From Chloroflexota bacterium (GTDB lineage: Bacteria > Chloroflexota > Anaerolineae > 4572-78 > J111), in assembly GCA_016860845.1 (NCBI GenBank), contig BOKF01000021.1, positions 1 to 64,000 of the forward strand: a DNA stretch of 64,000 bases, given 5' to 3'. Shown piece by piece: positions 7,656 to 15,738 of this stretch (positions within the stretch are counted from its first letter, which is position 1; each line of letters opens with the position of its first letter). Made by a program: the position numbers and the translations under genes. The notes under the pieces are model-generated. The model was given only the letters and a program-made list of their open reading frames with translations, made no database searches and was not told the origin of the DNA.

Positions 7656-8455
7656 CCGGCTCCCGCCCTATTGGCTTCTTTGACTCTGGCGTTGGCGGCC
7701 TTTCCGTTTGGAAAGAGGTCGTGCGCCGCCTGCCCCACGAGGCGACAATTTACTTTGCCGACAGCGCCCACTGCCCCTATGGCTCTCGGCCCATCGCTGA
7801 AGTGAGAGCCTTGTCGGCGGCCATCACCCGCTTCTTGCTGGCCCAGGAGTGCAAGCTGATTGTCGTCGCCTGCAATACCGCCAGCGCCGCCGCCCTGGAG
7901 TCGCTTCGGGCGGAGTTCGACGTGCCCATTGTCGGCATGGAGCCGGCTCTCAAACCTGCCGCCGAGGCCACCCAAACCGGCCACGTCGGCGTGCTGGCGA
8001 CGGAAGGAACGCTCAACGGCTATCTCTTCAAGAATACCGCCCAACGCCATGCCGGCGGTATCGAAGTCCACGTCCAAATAGGTGAGGGCTTGGTCGAGCA
8101 GGTCGAGCGGGGACGGCTGGATGCACCGGAAACAGAGCGGCTGCTACGCCAATACCTGGAACCCATGCTGGCTACCCAGGTGGATCAGATTGCCCTGGGC
8201 TGCACCCACTATCCCCTGCTGCTGCCGCTGATCGAGCGCATCGTGGCCGGCCGCGCCCAGGTGATTGACCCGGCCCAGGCGGTTGCCCGCCAGGTGCAGC
8301 GGGTGCTCATGCGGCATAGCCTGGAAACGGATGCTGCTTGTGTCGCCTGGCATCGCTTCTATACCACTGGTCAGCCAGAACCGCTGGCTACTTTGGTCGC
8401 TCACTTGAGCCGGCAGCGGGCGGAGGTAACCCGGGTTGAGACGCTCATCTTATAA
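7652..8455 (+). CDS. murI: glutamate racemase
   Basis: It makes D-glutamate for peptidoglycan in the cytoplasm. The ATG at 7652 overlaps the upstream stop, giving a 267-residue protein of normal length that starts right before the signature IGFFDSGVGGLSV. Both catalytic cysteines are present, in VVACNTASAAAL and LGCTHYPLLLP, together with the Asp/Ser of FDSG and the ADSAHCPYG loop. It forms a two-gene operon with the C26 peptidase. A peptidoglycan precursor enzyme fits the monoderm-like surface genes elsewhere in the window. Confidence 0.95.
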   Translation: MTGSRPIGFFDSGVGGLSVWKEVVRRLPHEATIYFADSAHCPYGSRPIAEVRALSAAITRFLLAQECKLIVVACNTASAAALESLRAEFDVPIVGMEPALKPAAEATQTGHVGVLATEGTLNGYLFKNTAQRHAGGIEVHVQIGEGLVEQVERGRLDAPETERLLRQYLEPMLATQVDQIALGCTHYPLLLPLIERIVAGRAQVIDPAQAVARQVQRVLMRHSLETDAACVAWHRFYTTGQPEPLATLVAHLSRQRAEVTRVETLIL

Positions 8456-8487
8456 CATAATTGAAGATTTAGGAAAGAGCAGAAAAC

Positions 8488-8961
8488 ATGCAAGACCCTA
8501 AGGCGTTATTTGATATTTGGTTTGTGCAACCTTTAAAAAGTCTTGAGGCCATACCAAATGGTGCTGGTGCATTTATTGCTCTTGCAACCAGTTGTTTTCT
8601 TTATGAAAGATATGCAGATGCAGCGATTAGGGAAGCCGGTAGCCAGTATACTGTAGAAAAACAGTTGATGATTGATTTTAATATTAGCGAGGAAACAGCC
8701 AGAGAGTTTTGGACGATAATGAGAAATGGCATCTTACATAAAGGTATGCCCAAGAAAAAAGATCGCGGTAAAAATTTATCTGGTTGGCGATTTGAGGGTG
8801 AATTTACTCAAGCTATAAAACTGGATAAAACTAACGGATCATTCCAAGAATTGCAGGTTCAACCCTGGCTGTTTATGAACAAAGTAATAGAGTTATGGCA
8901 GGACAATATTGACCTGATAGATCGCAATGAAAGTTTTCCCTGGGCGAGGATAGTTGATTGA
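8488..8961 (+). CDS. HEPN-like protein with RxxxxH motif
   Basis: The 157-residue protein is all-helical by appearance and clearly more AT-rich than murI upstream, so it may be acquired. Helix 1 runs through the region PNGAGAFIALATSCFLYERY. A central REFWTIMRNGILHKG has the RNGILH (R-x4-H) spacing of HEPN-domain RNases, in the expected context of a helix followed by a Gly. HEPN proteins act as toxins or immune effectors, or serve as non-catalytic partners. No antitoxin or nucleotidyltransferase gene is adjacent. The family call rests on one motif and the helical layout. Confidence 0.55.
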   Translation: MQDPKALFDIWFVQPLKSLEAIPNGAGAFIALATSCFLYERYADAAIREAGSQYTVEKQLMIDFNISEETAREFWTIMRNGILHKGMPKKKDRGKNLSGWRFEGEFTQAIKLDKTNGSFQELQVQPWLFMNKVIELWQDNIDLIDRNESFPWARIVD

Positions 8962-8984
8962 CATGACAACCTTTGATACCACAT

Positions 8985-9013
8985 TTGACAAAAAGAATAT
9001 TTGTAACTATCAT
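8985..9013 (+). promoter_or_regulatory. promoter of the Rrf2-type regulator, TTGACA-N17-TATCAT
   Basis: Perfect -35, 17-base spacer and a near-consensus -10. The predicted start at about 9020 leaves a 17-base leader with AGGA 6 bases before the ATG. The -10 lies inside the palindrome at 9003-9019, so a protein bound there would block the polymerase. Confidence 0.75.
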
Positions 9014-9019
9014 AGTTAC
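9003..9019. promoter_or_regulatory. operator palindrome GTAACTATCATAGTTAC (autoregulation site)
   Basis: A perfect palindrome with 8-bp arms around one base, written as GTAAC-N7-GTTAC. The same GTAAC-N7-GTTAC occurs in front of the aldo/keto reductase gene at 9510-9526. It overlaps the -10 of the regulator's promoter. Confidence 0.75.
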
Positions 9020-9036
9020 GAATTGTAGGATACGTT

Positions 9037-9492
9037 ATGGGGATCATCAGCAGCCGCTTTACGGTAGCGGTACATATCCTGGTTTTGCTGACCATTGAAG
9101 GTAAAGCGGAACCGACAACCTCAGAATATTTGGCTCGCAGCGCCAGTACCAACCCGGTGGTGATTCGGCGCATCCTGGCGATGCTGGGCAAAGCCGGTTT
9201 GGCGGAGGCGCATCCGGGTGCCAGCGGAGGTGTTCGATTGGCCCGCTTGCCGGAGCAGATCACCCTGCTGGATGTTTACCAGGTGGTGGAGAAGGGTGAA
9301 ATCTTTTCTTTTGGGTCGCGCGAGTACAACCCTTTCTGTATCTGTGGACGCAGTCTGGAGCCGGTCATGAGAAACGTCTTTCACCAGGCTGAAGCGGCCC
9401 TGGAACAAACCCTGGCTGAAATGACCATCGCCCAGGTGGCGCAAGAAATCAAAGAGATTGACGCCCGTTCGCCTCAACCCGCCGCCGATTAA
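9037..9492 (+). CDS. Rrf2-family transcriptional regulator
   Basis: The 151-residue protein has the Rrf2 winged helix: SSRFTVAVHILVLL, then TSEYLARSASTNPVVIRRILAML as the recognition region and GASGGVRLAR as the wing. The C-terminal half has two cysteines (FCICG) but not the three-Cys cluster of IscR or NsrR, so an iron-sulfur sensor is unlikely; it resembles the YwnA-like branch. It probably represses itself and the next gene through GTAAC-N7-GTTAC sites. The inducer could be an electrophile or aldehyde given the reductase it seems to control. Confidence 0.9.
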   Translation: MGIISSRFTVAVHILVLLTIEGKAEPTTSEYLARSASTNPVVIRRILAMLGKAGLAEAHPGASGGVRLARLPEQITLLDVYQVVEKGEIFSFGSREYNPFCICGRSLEPVMRNVFHQAEAALEQTLAEMTIAQVAQEIKEIDARSPQPAAD

Positions 9493-9506
9493 ATTTTTTA
9501 TTCAAT

Positions 9507-9529
9507 TTAGTAACAGTATCAGTTACTAA
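9507..9529. promoter_or_regulatory. second operator, TTAGTAAC-N7-GTTACTAA, before the aldo/keto reductase
   Basis: Eight-base inverted arms separated by 7 bases, sharing the GTAAC-N7-GTTAC core with the operator at 9003-9019. It lies 35 bases before the reductase start and just after the regulator's stop. This makes the reductase the probable target of the Rrf2 protein. Confidence 0.75.
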
Positions 9530-9560
9530 TGAAAATTAAAGGAGAAAAAGGATTAAACCC

Positions 9561-10586
9561 ATGCGTTATAAACTATTTGGCAAAAGCGGTTTGCGTGTCT
9601 CCGAGTTGGCGTTGGGGACCATGACCTTTGGCGAGGAGTGGGGTTGGGGAGCCTCCAAAGAGGAGTCTAAAAAGATCTTCGACGCCTATGCAGAGGCGGG
9701 TGGAAACTTTATTGACACGGCCAACCGTTACACCGAGGGTACCGCCGAAAAATTTGTGGGCGAGTTCATTGCTGCCGACCGGGATCATTTTGTGCTGGCG
9801 ACCAAGTACACGCTCTTTATGCGGCGTGACGATCCCAATTTCAGCGGCAATCACCGCAAGAATATGGTGCAGTCGCTGGAAGCCAGCCTCAAACGGCTCA
9901 AAGCTGAGGCCATTGACCTCTACTGGGTCCATGCCTGGGATTATATGACTCCGGTTGAGGAAGTAATGCGGGCGCTCGACGATATGGTCCGGGCTGGCAA
10001 AATCCTCTACGTGGGCATCTCCGACACGCCGGCCTGGGTTGTCGCCCAAGCTAACACGCTGGCCGAGCTGCGCGGCTGGTCTCGTTTTGTGGGCGTCCAG
10101 CTCCAGTACAGCCTGATTGAGCGTAACATCGAGCGGGAGCTCCTGCCCCTGGCTCGTGAAACGGATATGGCTGTTACAGCCTGGGGAGCGTTAGGAACCG
10201 GGGTGTTGACCGGCAAATATAATAAAGACGCCTCTGCCGAGGGTCGGGCCGCTCTTTGGGGCAGCATCTCTGAGAAAAATCTGCGGATTGCCCAAGCGGT
10301 CAGCGAGATTGCCGGGCAAATCGGACGCAGCCCGGCCCAGGTAGCCCTCAACTGGGTCCGGCAGCAGCCGGGGGTTATGATTCCTATCATTGGAGCTAAA
10401 AAGGCGGCTCAAGTGAGAGATAACCTGGCCTGTTTGGATTTTACGCTCAGCGGGGAGCAGTTGGCGCGTTTGGATGAGGTCAGCCACATCGAGCTGGGCT
10501 TCCCCTACGACTTTTTGACATCAGAAGGGGTTCGGGACCTGGTTTTCGGAGGCACTTTTGCCCAGATAGATAATCACCGCAATTAA
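9561..10586 (+). CDS. aldo/keto reductase
   Basis: The 341-residue protein is an NADPH-dependent (alpha/beta)8 oxidoreductase. The catalytic tetrad is visible: Asp in FIDTANRYTEG, Tyr in the same stretch, Lys in LATKYTLF and His in LYWVHAWD. The C-terminal cofactor motif IPIIGAKKAAQVRDNL is also present. AGGAG lies upstream of the ATG. It follows the Rrf2 regulator with an operator in between, so it is probably induced by the compound that the regulator senses and removes reactive aldehydes or ketones. The substrate is not predictable. Confidence 0.93.
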   Translation: MRYKLFGKSGLRVSELALGTMTFGEEWGWGASKEESKKIFDAYAEAGGNFIDTANRYTEGTAEKFVGEFIAADRDHFVLATKYTLFMRRDDPNFSGNHRKNMVQSLEASLKRLKAEAIDLYWVHAWDYMTPVEEVMRALDDMVRAGKILYVGISDTPAWVVAQANTLAELRGWSRFVGVQLQYSLIERNIERELLPLARETDMAVTAWGALGTGVLTGKYNKDASAEGRAALWGSISEKNLRIAQAVSEIAGQIGRSPAQVALNWVRQQPGVMIPIIGAKKAAQVRDNLACLDFTLSGEQLARLDEVSHIELGFPYDFLTSEGVRDLVFGGTFAQIDNHRN

Positions 10587-10593
10587 CAGGATG

Positions 10594-10624
10594 GACCTGT
10601 CAGGTTTCCAAAACCTGGCAGGTC
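10594..10624. terminator. hairpin terminator between convergent genes
   Basis: GACCTGTCAGGTTT pairs with AAACCTGGCAGGTC across the 3-base loop CCA, with one G-T pair. The plus strand continues TGTTTT. It lies between the convergent reductase and rarA genes. The same 'ACCTGxCAGGTTT' hairpin word is common between genes in several phyla (from memory), so it may be a REP-type hairpin used as a terminator. Confidence 0.65.
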
Positions 10625-10628
10625 TGTT

Positions 10629-12932
10629 TTATGCTTTACGAGCCAGAAGATAAGCGACAGTTGACGTCCAGGGCACAACCTGGCCTAGCAACTGGCGTTC
10701 AAACAATCGTCTTAGCTCGGCTAATTCGGCCTGGTTAAGCCAAACTACCTCCCGGACCGTACTAGTTTCCGGGACAGCGCCGAGCAAATGTTGGGCAAAG
10801 GTCGGCCGGCGTCCCGACCCTGCGCTCAGGGCAAACCAGCGCTCAAGCTGTTCGGCCCCAATGGCTAATTCGGAAGTCAGTACTTCGACGGCAATTTCGA
10901 TTTGGGTCAGGCCGGCAGCTTCAAAAATGGCCTGCAAATCAGGCGTATCCCAGTTGAGCATGGGATCGGTGGGGTTGGCGTAGATGGTTTCTTCGGCGGT
11001 CTGCACCCGATCGGCTAATTCCGCCGGCAGCCCGGATAGATCAACCAGTTGGTGCAGGCGCGGGGTGTGGCGGGGAATAATTTCGGCCAGGGCCAGCCGC
11101 CCGCCGGGCTTCAATAGATGGGCGATAACCTGGGCGGCGGCAGGCTTATCGGCCAGTTGGGTGAAGACATTCCGGCCAATAAGTATATCGTAGGACAAGC
11201 TGTCAGCTTGTCCGCTGCTGGACAAGCTAACAGCTTGTCCTACAGATGCCGCAATAAGCTGCGGCAACTCTGTAACTGTCCCCGTCAGAATAACCGGCTG
11301 TTCCAGATTCTCTAAATTGCGGGCTTGTTGTTCCAGGGCAGCGGCCGTCTGCGGATTGGCGGCCAGCGCCCAGACGCCGCCAACCGGAGCGCGGCGCACC
11401 GCTTCCCAGGTGAGCAAGCCCGTCCCGGCATTCAAATCCAGCACCAAATCGTGCCGCTCCACTTTAGCCAGAGCAAAGACGCGGTCGCGGATGCGGCCCA
11501 ACTGCTGGCCGACATTGCTCAACGTGCGCTGCAGCCAGCGATTTTGGGCGGCCGGCCCTTTACCCCCAGTCTCGACCTGACCGGCCAGGGCCTCCTCGGC
11601 TTCCAGCATGGCCGCTAACTGCTCCTCGCGCCGGCGGGAGACTTGCTGCCGGATCTCCGCCTCATATCCCTGATCGCCGGGTTGATAAAAAACTCGCCCC
11701 TGTAAGGCTTCGGGCAAATACTGCTGCGCTACCCAATGGTCGCGGTAAGCGTGCGGATAAAGGTAGCCCTGGCCGTGTCCCAGGCCTTCGGCGTCGCGGT
11801 TGGCATCGCGCAAGTGGTCGGGCACGTCGGCCTCGCGTTCTTGCTCCACCGTGGCCAGGGCATCAAAAAAGGCAAAAGTTGAATTGCTTTTGGGCGCAGT
11901 GGCCAGGTAGAGGCAGGCTTCGGCCAGGTGAAAGCGACCTTCGGGCAGGCCCACGTAGTCGTAAGCCTGGGCTGCCGCCATCGTCACTCGCAGCGCGTTT
12001 GGATCGGCCATGCCCACGTCTTCTCCGGCGAAAATAATCATCCGCCGGAAGATAAAGCGCGGGTCTTCGCCGGCGTAGACCATTTTAGCCAGCCAGTACA
12101 GGGCGGCATCCACATCGGAGCCGCGCAGCGATTTGATAAAGGCAGAAATGGTGTCGAAGTGAGCGTCGCCGTCTTTGTCGTAAAGCACGGCCCGGCGCTG
12201 AATCGACTCCTCGGCTACTTCCATCGTGAGATTAATGATACCGTAGGCATCGGGGGGCGTGGTTTCGACGGCCAGTTCCAGGGCATTCAGCACGGCCCGT
12301 GCATCGCCATTAGCTACGTTCACCAGGTGATCGAGGGCCTCGCCGGTTAAATTTACCTTGAGCTGGCCGTAGCCGCGCTCTTTGTCGGCCAGGGTTTGCC
12401 GGGCCACCGCGCGCAGGTCGTCTTCGGTCAGGCTGCGCAGTTGAAAAATCCGTGACCGGGAAACCAGGGCTTTGTTGACTTCAAAGTAGGGATTTTCGGT
12501 GGTGGCCCCAATCAAAATGACCGTGCCGTTTTCGACGTGAGGCAGGAGTGCATCCTGCTGGGCTTTGTTGAAGCGATGCACCTCGTCAATGAACAGGATG
12601 GTTTTCTGGCCGAACATGCCGCGCTTATCGCGGGCCACCTCGATAGCCTCGCGGATATCTTTAACCCCGCTCAGTACCGCGTTAAGCGCGATAAAATGGG
12701 CGTGGGTGGTATTGGCAATAATGCGGGCCAGGGTGGTTTTACCCGTACCCGGCGGACCGTAGAAGATCACCGAGGAAAGCTGGTCGGCCTGGATGGCGCG
12801 CCGTAATAACCGGCCTGGTCCGATGATGTGTTCCTGGCCAATGAATTCATCAAGGGTGCGCGGACGCATCCGTGCGGCCAGAGGCGCTTCTTTTTCAATT
12901 TGCTGCTCACGGGCGTGGTCAAATAAATCCAT
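10629..12932 (-). CDS. rarA: RarA/MgsA AAA+ ATPase fused to a methyltransferase-like domain
   Basis: Residues 1-430 are a complete RarA (replication-associated recombination protein): DEFIGQEHI, Walker [15 protein letters not shown], Walker [22 protein letters not shown] and sensor [11 protein letters not shown]. The C-terminal cap ends with [12 protein letters not shown]. RarA acts at stalled forks with SSB. Residues from about 480 are an added Rossmann methyltransferase-like domain (motif [13 protein letters not shown], later [13 protein letters not shown]). Residues about 563-581 (VGQAVSLS and ADSLSY) are encoded by an inserted DNA hairpin. Usual RarA is about 430-450 residues, so the fusion is the odd point; its substrate is unknown. 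Confidence 0.9.
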   Translation of the reverse strand: MDLFDHAREQQIEKEAPLAARMRPRTLDEFIGQEHIIGPGRLLRRAIQADQLSSVIFYGPPGTGKTTLARIIANTTHAHFIALNAVLSGVKDIREAIEVARDKRGMFGQKTILFIDEVHRFNKAQQDALLPHVENGTVILIGATTENPYFEVNKALVSRSRIFQLRSLTEDDLRAVARQTLADKERGYGQLKVNLTGEALDHLVNVANGDARAVLNALELAVETTPPDAYGIINLTMEVAEESIQRRAVLYDKDGDAHFDTISAFIKSLRGSDVDAALYWLAKMVYAGEDPRFIFRRMIIFAGEDVGMADPNALRVTMAAAQAYDYVGLPEGRFHLAEACLYLATAPKSNSTFAFFDALATVEQEREADVPDHLRDANRDAEGLGHGQGYLYPHAYRDHWVAQQYLPEALQGRVFYQPGDQGYEAEIRQQVSRRREEQLAAMLEAEEALAGQVETGGKGPAAQNRWLQRTLSNVGQQLGRIRDRVFALAKVERHDLVLDLNAGTGLLTWEAVRRAPVGGVWALAANPQTAAALEQQARNLENLEQPVILTGTVTELPQLIAASVGQAVSLSSSGQADSLSYDILIGRNVFTQLADKPAAAQVIAHLLKPGGRLALAEIIPRHTPRLHQLVDLSGLPAELADRVQTAEETIYANPTDPMLNWDTPDLQAIFEAAGLTQIEIAVEVLTSELAIGAEQLERWFALSAGSGRRPTFAQHLLGAVPETSTVREVVWLNQAELAELRRLFERQLLGQVVPWTSTVAYLLARKA
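11190..11243. repeat. REP-like double hairpin inside the rarA coding region
   Basis: Two tandem hairpins, each GGACAAGCT-N3-AGCTTGTCC, are enclosed by GTAGGACAAGCT and its exact complement. The 54 bp are a multiple of three and keep the frame open, adding about 18 residues rich in Ser, Gly and Ala to the methyltransferase-like domain. Confidence 0.85.
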
Positions 12933-13020
12933 AGGCGTTATTTTAGCACAAAATGGGTGGGAGCGAGAAAAGAATACAGAAGTCTTGTGTTCTTATTTGC
13001 TATCGTTTTGCAGATGTAAT

Positions 13021-13043
13021 AGAATTGTATTTAATGTTATTCT
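13021..13043. promoter_or_regulatory. possible regulator site AGAAT-N13-ATTCT upstream of the Fur-family gene
   Basis: An AT-rich inverted repeat sits about 60 bases before the Fur-family start, where an autoregulatory box would be expected. The inner bases pair only partly and it does not match a textbook Fur, Zur or PerR box. A weak TTTGCA-N17-TTTAAT promoter overlaps it. Confidence 0.3.
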
Positions 13044-13103
13044 CAATTCAGCCGTGAGGGCGAGTAGGGGACGGTTGAACTATTTTTGATGATAGAGAGG
13101 TTT

Positions 13104-13544
13104 ATGAACAAAGGACAAGGCAGTTTAATTGAAGCATTACAGGCGCGGGGCATGCGGGTCACGCCGCAGCGGGCCATTATTTTTGGGGCCATCGAAAAAT
13201 TGGAAGGCCACATTACCGCCGAAGAAATATTTGAGCAGGTGCAGCAGGTCAATCCTTATGTCAGTTTGGCCACGGTTTACCGCACACTGGAACTGCTGCT
13301 GGAACTGAACTTGATCAATCAAACCAATTTTGGGCGGAGCCAGGCCTATTTTGCCCTCAAAGACCACGGGCCGCATCATCATCTGGTTTGCAGTGAGTGT
13401 GGTTATATAGAGGAATTCTCGGACACCATCTTTAATCCGGTTCGAACTGAGCTGGAGGAACAGTATGGCTTCCAGGCGCACACCGACCACTTGAGTATCT
13501 TCGGTATTTGTAAAGGCTGCCGGGAAAAATTAGCGGGCGGGTAA
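13104..13544 (+). CDS. Fur-family metalloregulator
   Basis: From the chosen ATG the product is 146 residues, the usual size; an ATG 15 bases upstream is also in frame, and AGAGAGG lies between them. The winged helix reads GMRVTPQRAIIFGAIEKLEGHITAEEIFEQV and the recognition part PYVSLATVYRTLELL. The metal region has DHGPHHHLVCSECG and a second pair CKGC, so the four-cysteine structural zinc site is complete. Whether it senses iron, zinc or peroxide cannot be decided from sequence. It is monocistronic, with a bidirectional terminator after it. Confidence 0.92.
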   Translation: MNKGQGSLIEALQARGMRVTPQRAIIFGAIEKLEGHITAEEIFEQVQQVNPYVSLATVYRTLELLLELNLINQTNFGRSQAYFALKDHGPHHHLVCSECGYIEEFSDTIFNPVRTELEEQYGFQAHTDHLSIFGICKGCREKLAGG

Positions 13545-13571
13545 AAGAATATCTGGCAGCGGATTGATATA

Positions 13572-13610
13572 AAAAACAGGCTCAAGAAGAACACGCTTGA
13601 GCCTGTTTTT
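13572..13610. terminator. bidirectional rho-independent terminator
   Basis: AAAAACAGGCTCAAG pairs perfectly with CTTGAGCCTGTTTTT around a 9-base loop. It carries A and T tracts on both sides, so it serves the Fur-family gene on the plus strand and the V4R gene on the minus strand. Confidence 0.92.
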
Positions 13611-13624
13611 GTTAGCCAGCAATA

Positions 13625-14245
13625 TTACTCTTCGGTGGGCTGTTTGGGGACGCGGTACACGCAGTTAGAAGCGCCGTTGGCGATACAGGCCACTTCTTCG
13701 ACTTTATAAAATTTGCCGGTCGTCCAGGCCATTGCTTCCATCAGGACGCCCATGGTGGTGTAACAGCAAGGTTTATCGTGAGCGGGACGCCACGCGCACG
13801 GGCACTGGTCCACGACGAAATAAAAAGCATCCTCTTCTTCAATCAATGTCGTCGGCTGGTTGACCCGCTCGACGGCTGCGTTAGCCATCCGCTCCAGGAT
13901 CAGCTTCATGCGGGTCTTTTCAGGCAGCGCTTTTAAGGCCACGCCGACCAGGCCCAAAATGGCGGGTTGGTCGCGCAGGCCAAATTGAAAGGTGGCCCGG
14001 CCAATGCGCAGCAGCATCGCTCGCGCGCCACGCGGGCCATAAAATTCTTCGACCGCCTGCTGCACCGCGCCATACTCGGCAAAAGTGGCCTTCATTTCCA
14101 GGTCTTTGGGGGGATAATTGTTGATATACTTACTCAAACCCCCAGCGTTTAACACGGCCTTGGTGCCGTTTTCTCCCATAACTTCTTCAATAGCGTCTAA
14201 CAAAACACGTAGGGCCGCATTCGGCATAGGCCGCTCTTCAGGCAT
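13625..14245 (-). CDS. V4R-domain protein
   Basis: The 206-residue protein has the 4-vinyl-reductase (V4R) small-molecule-binding fold: an N-terminal helical part around GENGTKAVLNAGGL, a middle FYGPRGARAMLLRIGRATF, and a C-terminal half with CPCAW, CCYTTMGVL and EEVACIANGASNCVYRV. V4R domains bind lipophilic or chlorophyll-like ligands and metals and often sit upstream of signalling proteins. A paralogue with the same layout lies at 36589-37218. Here it follows a receiver and an alpha/beta hydrolase, so it may act as a ligand-binding input to the signalling block. A GGAGGTG site precedes the start. Confidence 0.85.
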   Translation of the reverse strand: MPEERPMPNAALRVLLDAIEEVMGENGTKAVLNAGGLSKYINNYPPKDLEMKATFAEYGAVQQAVEEFYGPRGARAMLLRIGRATFQFGLRDQPAILGLVGVALKALPEKTRMKLILERMANAAVERVNQPTTLIEEEDAFYFVVDQCPCAWRPAHDKPCCYTTMGVLMEAMAWTTGKFYKVEEVACIANGASNCVYRVPKQPTEE

Positions 14246-14286
14246 TGAATCACCTCCCTGGGGTATCTTAATGATACAGTGGATTC

Positions 14287-14292
14287 ATTATA
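14287..14292 (-). promoter_or_regulatory. -10 element TATAAT for the V4R gene
   Basis: A perfect TATAAT on the minus strand lies 42 bases before the V4R start. The -35 is poor. A short inverted repeat GTATC-N5-GATAC at 14263-14277 falls just after the predicted transcription start and could be an operator. Confidence 0.4.
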
Positions 14293-14380
14293 CACAATCT
14301 TATAAAATCCGGCTAATCTATTTTAATACAGCCAGGGGAGTATGGTTTGGGGCTTGAGGGATGAGCATGGACCGGGGGAG

Positions 14381-15178
14381 TTAGCGAGTTCGACGCCGCC
14401 ACTCCTCCTTTAATTCCAGAACGGATAGATCGTTTTCGACATCCAGAAAATCTTTGAGGAGGCGATGGAATTTGGCGGCTTCATCCAGCATGGGGAAATG
14501 TTTTGAATCCGACAGGCCAATCTGGCGAATATTGGGCCAGTTACCGTTGAAGTCACGGGTGGGACTGGGATCAATGACGTCGTCTTTCTCACCATAAACG
14601 GCCAGCAGCATTGAATTTTCCCGCTGGCTCAGGTTTTGGATATAACTTTTGACATCAACTTTGGCCACCGATTGAATGCTGAGACTGATGGCCCCCTCAC
14701 CCGCTTTTTCTGCTTCTTTTTGGACCTCTTTGTAGGTAATCTGACGCCACCACATCATTTTGGCAATAACCGAGTTATTCGCAAAATCAATGAGTTTGCG
14801 GTTGATGCAGTCGGCGTTCATAGGCAGGCTGACGGTCATCAACTTTTTGACGCTGTCGGCATGCTGAATGGCGTATTCCAGAGCGACACTGGCGCCCAGG
14901 GCGTGACCAATAATCGGCGCGTCCCGGATGCCCATATTTTCGACAAACTCATGCACCAGAGTCACGTAGTCTGCTACGGTATAGCGTTGTTTCGATTTGT
15001 CGGAATCGCCAAAGCCCCACAAATCCAGAGCATAAGTGCGATGCCGGTCTGATACGGCCTCCATCGTTGGCATCCAGTAGCGCCAGGAGCCGAGCCAGCC
15101 ATGCAAAAATAGGACGGGCCGCCCCCGTCCAAAGGCTTCGTAGTGAACCAAACCGCCATCTATGACTACTGCACTCAT
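14381..15178 (-). CDS. alpha/beta hydrolase-fold protein lacking the nucleophile serine
   Basis: I use the ATG that gives MSAVVIDGGLVHYEAFGRG, matching the start of the paralogue at 26432-27235; a TTG further upstream is less likely. The 265 residues have the hydrolase fold: LFLHGWLGSW with the oxyanion HG, YALDLWGFGDSDKS, an acid in DVIDPS and a His in SDSKHFPMLDEA. The nucleophile elbow, however, reads GHALG where the paralogue has GHSMG, so the catalytic Ser is Ala. It is either inactive or uses another chemistry, perhaps binding a ligand for the neighbouring V4R and receiver proteins. Confidence 0.85.
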   Translation of the reverse strand: MSAVVIDGGLVHYEAFGRGRPVLFLHGWLGSWRYWMPTMEAVSDRHRTYALDLWGFGDSDKSKQRYTVADYVTLVHEFVENMGIRDAPIIGHALGASVALEYAIQHADSVKKLMTVSLPMNADCINRKLIDFANNSVIAKMMWWRQITYKEVQKEAEKAGEGAISLSIQSVAKVDVKSYIQNLSQRENSMLLAVYGEKDDVIDPSPTRDFNGNWPNIRQIGLSDSKHFPMLDEAAKFHRLLKDFLDVENDLSVLELKEEWRRRTR

Positions 15179-15278
15179 GAAGCGACCCGTATTGTCCAGA
15201 AGAGATACAAACAAAGTGAGTTACGAGTCAAAAGTTTACTATCTTTTGCTACTCAAATCAAGTCGAGCAGGTTTATTT

Positions 15279-15662
15279 CTACAGCTTGCCATACTTGGTT
15301 AAAATTTTGTTGACGCGCTTAATGAGATCGTCAGGCGCAAAAGGCTTAAGGAAATATTCCTCGGCGCCCAGGTCAAGGCCCGTGTTTATCTCCGTTTCCT
15401 GGCCTTTGGCCGAGAGGAAGATGACCGGAATGTCTTTGGTGGTTTCCTGTTGTTTCAAGGCTTTACAGGCTTCAAACCCGGTCATCTTGGGCATGCGGAC
15501 ATCCATTAAAATGAGATCAGGCTTGACTTCCGGGGCTTTTTTGACTGCTTCTTCACCATTCGGCACTTCAACGACATTGAAACCGGCAATCTGCAAGGTA
15601 AAAACGATAAGTTCCCGAATATCTCTTTCATCTTCGGCTACTAAAATCAATGGTTCGCGCAT
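15279..15662 (-). CDS. single-domain response regulator (CheY-like)
   Basis: The 127 residues are one receiver domain with all key residues: acidic pair in LVAEDERD, phosphoacceptor Asp in LILMDVRMPK, Thr/Ser in VIFLSAKG and Lys in FLKPF. There is no output domain, so it must act by binding a partner. It lies 76 bp downstream of the giant hybrid kinase on the same strand and is probably its diffusible phosphate acceptor, which matters because the receivers of that kinase look degenerate. Confidence 0.93.
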   Translation of the reverse strand: MREPLILVAEDERDIRELIVFTLQIAGFNVVEVPNGEEAVKKAPEVKPDLILMDVRMPKMTGFEACKALKQQETTKDIPVIFLSAKGQETEINTGLDLGAEEYFLKPFAPDDLIKRVNKILTKYGKL

Positions 15663-15738
15663 GCTTTAAACTAACTCCTGCTTCATGCTGCTCATTAGCA
15701 TCGCCTGAAGCCAGTTTGAACTCAATACCCAAAATCTG

